22,959 bases of DNA. Source: Pseudoxanthomonas suwonensis (GTDB lineage Bacteria; Pseudomonadota; Gammaproteobacteria; Xanthomonadales; Xanthomonadaceae). The position numbers were made by a program, and so were the translations under genes. Under the pieces are notes generated by a model, which ran no database searches, was not told where the DNA came from, and was given only the letters and a program-made list of their open reading frames with translations. The stretch covers positions 1 through 22,959 of the forward strand of contig QFNC01000033.1 of assembly GCA_003240695.1 (NCBI GenBank), in the 5' to 3' direction. Below are positions 18,457 through 22,959 of the stretch, piece by piece (positions within the stretch are counted from its first letter, which is position 1; every line of letters starts with the position of its first letter).

Positions 18457-19374
18457 GTGTCCGCATCCTCCACCGACCTCGCTCGAAGCCAGCCGGACAT
18501 GCGCGGCGTGTGCGCCACGTCGGGCGCCATCGCCGTGGTCGTGGTGACCTACCACAGCGCCGACACCATCGATCGCTGCCTGCGACTGCTGCGCGACTGC
18601 CGGGATGTCGGCCAGATTCGGGTCGTGGACAACCACTCGACGGATGCCACGCTCGACATCGTCCAGCGGCATGCGCTGCAGGACCCGCGCGTGCGCTTCA
18701 TCGCCAATCCGGACAATCCCGGATTCTCCGTGGCCTGCAACCAGGGCGCGGACGCCTGCGATGCGCCGTGGCTCGCCTTCGTCAACCCGGACTGCTATCT
18801 GCAGCCGGACTCCCTGGCACGATTGCTCGGGCATGCCGAAGCTCATGCCGAAGGCATCGTGCTGGGTGCCGACCTGATGGATGAGCGGGGCATCCGCGAT
18901 GGGGCTGCGCGGCGACGCGTTCCCGATTTCATCGCCATGCTGCGCGATCGCCGGGCTGCGGACCTGACCCTGCCCATGCAGGCCGGGCAGCCCCTGCAGC
19001 CGGTGGATGCCGTGTCAGGCGCTGTCATGCTGCTGCCACGCTCGCTGTTCCGGCGCATCGGCGGATTCGATCCAGGCTACCGGCTGCACGCCGAAGACCT
19101 GGACCTGTGCCGTCGCGCGCGCGAGGCCGGCGCCCTGGTGGCGGTCGCCAACGACGTGCCGGTGGTGCACGTGCGCGGCGTTTCTTCGCGCAGCCGGCCC
19201 TGGTTCGTGGACTGGCACAAGCACCGCGGCCTGTGGCGGTATTTCACCAAATTCCAGGCCGGAGGCGTGTCCTGGCCGCTGCGCGTGCTGGTGGCCGCGG
19301 GCATTGCAGCCCACTTCGCGAAGTCCCGATCGCAGGATGTGTTCGACCGTCTGTCAGGACATTCCCGTCGCTAG
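18457..19374 (+). CDS. Glycosyltransferase family 2, rhamnosyltransferase-like
   Basis: A 305-residue GT-A enzyme expected to transfer a sugar from a nucleotide donor, probably in cell-surface polysaccharide synthesis. The GTG at 18457 is used; the ATG at 18499 is a good alternative because the conserved domain begins only at ~27. Motifs are VVVVTYHSADTIDRCL (~27-42), VVDNHSTDAT, NPDNPGFSVACNQGA, the metal/donor site VNPDCYL (Asn110-Asp112), and GAVMLLPRSLFRRIGGFDPG followed by HAEDLDLCRR (Glu213, Asp214, Asp216). All catalytic signatures are present. The pattern resembles WbbL/RfbN-type rhamnosyltransferases, but the donor and acceptor cannot be read from the sequence. There is no membrane segment. 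The 264-base gap and possible promoter suggest transcription separate from the T2SS. Confidence 0.92.
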   Translation: MSASSTDLARSQPDMRGVCATSGAIAVVVVTYHSADTIDRCLRLLRDCRDVGQIRVVDNHSTDATLDIVQRHALQDPRVRFIANPDNPGFSVACNQGADACDAPWLAFVNPDCYLQPDSLARLLGHAEAHAEGIVLGADLMDERGIRDGAARRRVPDFIAMLRDRRAADLTLPMQAGQPLQPVDAVSGAVMLLPRSLFRRIGGFDPGYRLHAEDLDLCRRAREAGALVAVANDVPVVHVRGVSSRSRPWFVDWHKHRGLWRYFTKFQAGGVSWPLRVLVAAGIAAHFAKSRSQDVFDRLSGHSRR

Positions 19375-19378
19375 CATG
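19365..19378 (+). promoter_or_regulatory. Possible -10 region before the DUF1800 gene
   Basis: CCGTCGCTAGCATG spans the stop codon (TAG) of the glycosyltransferase and lies 109 bases before the DUF1800 start. It is nearly identical to the word at 18408-18421. A second -10-like word, TAGAGT (19440-19445), lies closer to the gene. Neither has a clear -35 partner. Confidence 0.3.
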
Positions 19379-19487
19379 ATCGTCGTCATGAATCCGGACA
19401 ATCTCTGTGCCGCGTTATGGAAACCGTTCAGGATTTGTGTAGAGTGCGTGCAGGGGCAGCCCGTTCAGGCTGCGTTGGGGTTCGAGA

Positions 19488-21278
19488 ATGTCCAGTTCAG
19501 TTTCAAGTCGAATTGCCACCATCTGCCTGTTCACGGCGGTATTGGCGTCGTGCGGAGGAGGGGGCGGTGGCGATGATGGAACACCCAATCCGCCGCCGAA
19601 TGCACCGCCACCGGTGCCCGCGCCGCCACCACCGACACCACCACCACCGCCGCCTCCACCGCCGCCGCCACCGTCACCGACCTACGCGGCCATCCCGGCC
19701 AATGATGCCGATGCCGCTCGCTTCCTGAACCAGGCCACGTTCGGCGCCACCAAGGCCGACATCGCCTACCTGCGCCAGGTCGGCTACGAGCGCTGGATCA
19801 ACGAGCAGCTGGACACCGCCAAGGCGCCGGTCACCCTGATCGAGCCGCACATCCTGTCCATCCCGATGGACAACCTGGACTACCGCGAGCGCCGCAACTA
19901 TTGGCTGTGGAAGGCCGCCAGTTCCAAGGACCAGCTGCGCATGCGGATGAGCTTCGCGCTGAGCCAAATCTTCGTGGTGTCCGACCGCGACTACAACAAG
20001 GAAAACTTCGGCCGCATCTCCAATTACCAGGACATGCTGTCCAAGCGCGCGTTCGGCAGCTACCGCCAGCTGCTGGAAAACGTGACCCTGCATCCATCGA
20101 TGGGGCTGTATCTCAGCCATCTGGCCAACCAGAAGGCCTTCAGCTACAAGAACAGCCAGGGGGTCACGGTCAGCGGCGTTCCCGACGAGAACTTCGCGCG
20201 TGAGGTGATGCAGCTGTTCTCGATCGGCCTGTACCAGCGCAACAGCGATTTCAGCCTGAAGCTGGACGGCAGCGGCAAGCCCATTCCCACCTACGACCAG
20301 GCCGTGATCGCAAGCATGGCACGGGTGTTCACCGGCTGGACCTGGGCCGGCAACCCGCCCGACAAGTTCTGGCAATGGGGCAAGGACAACGAAGCGCGGC
20401 CGATGGAGTGCCATCCCAGGTACCACGACGACCAGCCCAAGACGATCTTCAACGGCATCGTCATCAACGAAGGCAACAACTGCACCGCCTCGCTGGCCAA
20501 GGCGCTGGACGCGCTGGCCACGCACGACAACACCGCGCCGTTCATCAGCCGCCAGCTGATCCAGCGCTTCGTCACCAGCAATCCCAGTCCCGGCTACGTG
20601 TCGCGCGTGGCCAAGGTGTGGAAGGACAGCGGCGGCAACCTGGGTCAGGTGATCAAGGCCGTATTGCTGGACTACGAGGCACGCATCGTCCCGGCCGCCA
20701 CCAACACCGGCTACGGCAAGGCCCGCGAGCCGCTGCTGCAGGTCACCGCGCTCTGGCGCGCCTTCGATGCCAAGTACATCCAGCGCACCGACGGCACCTA
20801 CCGCTTCGACTTCATGTATTCGTGGGACATGGCCGAACCGCTCGGTCAGGACAACCTGCGCTCGCCGTCGGTGTTCAATTTCTACGAACCCGACTACCGC
20901 CTGTCCACCGCCGACGGTTCGCCCGGCATCTACGCGCCGGAGTTCCAGCTGTACACCGAGGCCACCTTCACCAGCATCTTCAACCAGCAGAGTTACATCG
21001 GCTGGGACAACTTCCAGGCGGCGGCACCCACCGCCAACACCAGGGCACCGGTGCTTGCCATCGGCCCGCTGCTGGCCCTGGCCACGGCCGACAACCATGC
21101 CGGCATGGTCGACGAGATCAACCCGTTGCTGTTCAACGGCAACGTGTCGGCCGAAACCCGGGCGACCCTTGTGAAGATGCTGGACAAGCTGAAGACCGCC
21201 AACCGCAACCCAGAGGAGCGCGTGCGCTCGCTGGTCTTGCTGGCAGTGGCATCCCCCGATTTCGTGATCCAGCGCTGA
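19488..21278 (+). CDS. DUF1800 family lipoprotein
   Basis: A 596-residue exported protein of unknown biochemical role. The ATG at 19488 follows a GGGG-containing leader. A lipoprotein signal (MSSSVSSRIATICLF...) ends in lipobox LASC, giving Cys22 as the acylated residue. Six glycines follow, and residue +2 is not Asp, so outer-membrane sorting is likely. A proline-rich linker (~33-64) includes twelve consecutive prolines (51-62). From ~68 the DUF1800 domain begins: AARFLNQATFGATKADI, YERWINEQL, RMRMSFALSQIFVVSD, NFAREVMQLFSIGLYQ, VFTGWTW, LLDYEAR and LRSPSVFNFYEPDYR. DUF1800 genes usually precede a DUF1501 gene, as here. The pair is probably co-transcribed (11-base gap). Confidence 0.93.
   Translation: MSSSVSSRIATICLFTAVLASCGGGGGGDDGTPNPPPNAPPPVPAPPPPTPPPPPPPPPPPPSPTYAAIPANDADAARFLNQATFGATKADIAYLRQVGYERWINEQLDTAKAPVTLIEPHILSIPMDNLDYRERRNYWLWKAASSKDQLRMRMSFALSQIFVVSDRDYNKENFGRISNYQDMLSKRAFGSYRQLLENVTLHPSMGLYLSHLANQKAFSYKNSQGVTVSGVPDENFAREVMQLFSIGLYQRNSDFSLKLDGSGKPIPTYDQAVIASMARVFTGWTWAGNPPDKFWQWGKDNEARPMECHPRYHDDQPKTIFNGIVINEGNNCTASLAKALDALATHDNTAPFISRQLIQRFVTSNPSPGYVSRVAKVWKDSGGNLGQVIKAVLLDYEARIVPAATNTGYGKAREPLLQVTALWRAFDAKYIQRTDGTYRFDFMYSWDMAEPLGQDNLRSPSVFNFYEPDYRLSTADGSPGIYAPEFQLYTEATFTSIFNQQSYIGWDNFQAAAPTANTRAPVLAIGPLLALATADNHAGMVDEINPLLFNGNVSAETRATLVKMLDKLKTANRNPEERVRSLVLLAVASPDFVIQR
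19638..19673 (+). repeat. CCN trinucleotide run encoding twelve prolines
   Basis: Twelve consecutive proline codons (CCA, CCG, CCT mixed) lie inside the DUF1800 gene, preceded by another run of four. The codons are not identical, so slippage should be limited, and any change in length would keep frame. Confidence 0.8.
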
Positions 21279-21289
21279 GGAGTGCGAAG

Positions 21290-22744
21290 ATGAGCAATGT
21301 GACCAACAAGAGCCGTCGCGACTTCCTGCGCAACCTGCAGTACGTGCTGGCCGGTGGCGCCGCCACCGCCATGCTGCCGCAGCTGGAACTGGTCGGGCGG
21401 GCGATGGCACTGTCGCCGGCGGCACTCACCGGCTATCGCGCCACGGTGTGCATCTTCCTGCTGGGCGGCAACGATTCGTTCAACATGCTGGTGCCGTATG
21501 CCCAGGGAGAATATGATGCCTACCTGACTGCGCGTGGCGGCGTGTTCAACGCCAGCAACAACGGCCAGGGGCTTGGCATCGCCCGCGATGCCCTGCTGCC
21601 GATTGCCGATGCCGCCAGCGGCAAGCAGTACGGCCTGCATCCGTCGATGACGCAGGTGAAAACCCTGTTCGACAGCGGCGAACTGGCCTTCATGGCCAAC
21701 GTGGGCACCCTGGTGGAACCGATCACCAAGACCGAGTTCACCGCACGCAGCAAGCCCATGCCGCCCAGCCTGTATTCGCACAACGACCAGCAGCGGTTGT
21801 GGATGATGGGGCATTCGGCCAATCTCAACGGCACCCGCGGCTGGGGTGGCCTGTGTGCGGACAAGCTGCGCGTGGCCAACAACGCCGGACTGGCCGGGTT
21901 GCCGCCATCGATCACCATCGCCGGCAACAACCTGTTCCAGAACGGCACCTTGACCACGCCGTATGCGATGAGCGGCAGCGGCCCGGCGCTGCACCGTTAT
22001 GCCAGCAACATGAACAGCACCGGCGACTACATCCGTCGCGAAGCGCTGGAAGAGCTGGTGAACCGCAAGTACACCGCGTCGCTGATGCAGGACCAGTACG
22101 CGGTGCTGGGCGACAGCGCGATGGTGCTCGGCGAAACGCTGACCTCGGTGCTCGATCCGGCCAAGGGTGGCGACATCAGCACCGTGTTCCCCGCCAACAA
22201 CCACCTGGCTTCGCAGTTGCGCATGGTGGCCCGTACCATCAAGGCCAGCCGCACCAGCGCCATCAACCACAGCCGGCAGATCTACTACGTCACGATGGGC
22301 GGCTTCGACACCCACGACAACCAGATCAACAACCAGGCCGGGCTGCTGACGCGGGTCAGCGAGGCACTGATGGCGTTCCGCAATGCACTGAACGAGATCG
22401 GTGCGCTCAACGACGTGACCACCTTCACAATGAGCGACTTCGGCCGCACCCTGAACAGCAACGGCAACGGCACCGACCACGGCTGGGGCGGCGTGCAGAT
22501 GATGATGGGTGGATCGGCTTCGAAGGGCGGCCCGTTGAATGGCAAGCGCGTGTACGGCACCTATCCGGTGCTGGAACTGGATGGCGCCCAGTCTGTGGGC
22601 CGGGGCCGCATGATTCCCACCACATCCAACAACCAGTTCAGCGCGACCTTCGCCAAGTGGCTGGGCATGGACAGCGCGGACCTGGGCACGGTGTTCGCCG
22701 GTCTGGACAAGTTCTCCGCGCCGACGCTGGATTTCCTGAGATAA
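21290..22744 (+). CDS. DUF1501 family Tat-exported protein
   Basis: A 484-residue protein starting at the ATG at 21290, with AGGAG (21278-21282) seven bases upstream. The N-terminus has a twin-arginine signal (SRRDFLRN, Arg9-Arg10) followed by a weakly hydrophobic stretch (VLAGGAATAMLPQL), so it should be exported folded through Tat. DUF1501 belongs to the alkaline phosphatase/sulfatase-like superfamily. Visible family motifs are CIFLLGGNDSFNMLVP (~48-63), GGFDTHDNQ (Asp340, His342) and SDFGRT followed by GTDHGWGG (Asp383, Asp396, His397). The Asp/His residues are plausible metal ligands. The partner DUF1800 gene is 11 bases upstream. The enzymatic activity is unknown; I do not infer a substrate. 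Confidence 0.93.
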   Translation: MSNVTNKSRRDFLRNLQYVLAGGAATAMLPQLELVGRAMALSPAALTGYRATVCIFLLGGNDSFNMLVPYAQGEYDAYLTARGGVFNASNNGQGLGIARDALLPIADAASGKQYGLHPSMTQVKTLFDSGELAFMANVGTLVEPITKTEFTARSKPMPPSLYSHNDQQRLWMMGHSANLNGTRGWGGLCADKLRVANNAGLAGLPPSITIAGNNLFQNGTLTTPYAMSGSGPALHRYASNMNSTGDYIRREALEELVNRKYTASLMQDQYAVLGDSAMVLGETLTSVLDPAKGGDISTVFPANNHLASQLRMVARTIKASRTSAINHSRQIYYVTMGGFDTHDNQINNQAGLLTRVSEALMAFRNALNEIGALNDVTTFTMSDFGRTLNSNGNGTDHGWGGVQMMMGGSASKGGPLNGKRVYGTYPVLELDGAQSVGRGRMIPTTSNNQFSATFAKWLGMDSADLGTVFAGLDKFSAPTLDFLR

Positions 22745-22762
22745 CCCGAACAACCAGGTCGG

Positions 22763-22803
22763 ATGCATGGCACGGCCTTCCCTGGTGGAAGGCCGTGTTG
22801 CAT
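22763..22803. terminator. Stem-loop between convergent genes
   Basis: CACGGCCTTCC (22771-22781) pairs perfectly with GGAAGGCCGTG (22787-22797) across a five-base loop. The stem extends through ATGCA/TGCAT outside a small asymmetric bulge. It sits midway between the DUF1501 stop and the rpiA stop on the opposite strand. It could serve both strands, but neither side has a strong T-tract. Confidence 0.6.
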
Positions 22804-22820
22804 GATGCAAGGCGTGGCTG

Positions 22821-22959
22821 TCAGCGGTTTCCGCCGAGAATGCTGTTGCCGGCGATCACCACGTCGGCACGGCGATGCGCGAACAGGCCCACGCAAACCA
22901 CGCCGGGAATCTGGTTCAGGGCTGTTTCCAGTGCCGGTGGATCGGCGATGCGCAGGTTG
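22821..22959 (-). CDS. rpiA: Ribose-5-phosphate isomerase A, C-terminal end (partial)
   Basis: The last 45 residues of RpiA, which interconverts ribose 5-phosphate and ribulose 5-phosphate in the non-oxidative pentose phosphate pathway (cytoplasm). Read on the minus strand, the fragment contains LRIADPPALETALNQIPGVV and then VGLFAHRRADVVIAG, which is the characteristic RpiA C-terminus (the usual form is ...LNxIPGVVxxGLFxxRxADxxIxG). It ends ILGGNR with TGA at 22821-22823. The gene converges on the DUF1501 gene and runs off the window edge. It is a core metabolic gene with no evident connection to the secretion cluster. Confidence 0.92.
   Translation of the reverse strand, partial: NLRIADPPALETALNQIPGVVCVGLFAHRRADVVIAGNSILGGNR

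Overview
The window is GC-rich DNA from a gammaproteobacterium, most likely of the Xanthomonadaceae/Lysobacteraceae group (Xanthomonas, Stenotrophomonas, Pseudoxanthomonas, Luteimonas and relatives). The main reason is a type II secretion (T2SS) operon in the Xps order E-F-G-H-I-J-K-L-M-N-D. It begins with the ATPase and ends with the secretin, and it uses an XpsN-type protein where other bacteria have GspC. GspE closely matches my memory of Xanthomonas XpsE. A subtilase gene directly upstream of the operon is also the arrangement I recall for Stenotrophomonas (StmPr1 next to xps). The genus cannot be fixed from the sequence alone.

Layout, left to right. (1) 1-2264: the 3' part of a YadA-like trimeric autotransporter adhesin, cut by the window edge. 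(2) 2376-6355: two paralogous secreted S8 subtilases, each with signal peptide, propeptide, catalytic domain and C-terminal PPC domain. Each is followed by a strong stem-loop, and a CRP/Clp-like palindrome precedes the second. (3) 6490-17326: eleven T2SS genes, mostly overlapping or a few bases apart, plus a candidate 44-codon ORF between gspE and gspF. (4) 17338-18192: a GT2-like glycosyltransferase 11 bases after gspD that appears to have lost catalytic acidic residues. (5) 18457-19374: a normal-looking rhamnosyltransferase-like GT2 gene. (6) 19488-22744: a DUF1800 lipoprotein and a Tat-exported DUF1501 protein as a gene pair. (7) A hairpin, then the 3' end of rpiA on the minus strand.

How the genes may work together. 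GspE powers the inner-membrane platform (F, L, M, N). The platform drives a pseudopilus (G major; H, I, J, K minor) that pushes folded periplasmic proteins through the GspD secretin. The two subtilases are the obvious candidate substrates because they carry Sec signals and sit next to the operon. No prepilin peptidase (GspO) or pilotin is encoded here, so these must lie elsewhere. The DUF1800/DUF1501 pair and the glycosyltransferases have no proven link to secretion.

No RNA genes, insertion sequences, prophage genes or CRISPR arrays were seen. Most of the window is ordinary core cell-envelope machinery. The points most worth a second look are the Clp-like site, the coupled 44-codon ORF, the secretin lacking a lipobox, the probable pseudo-glycosyltransferase and the DUF1800/DUF1501 pair.
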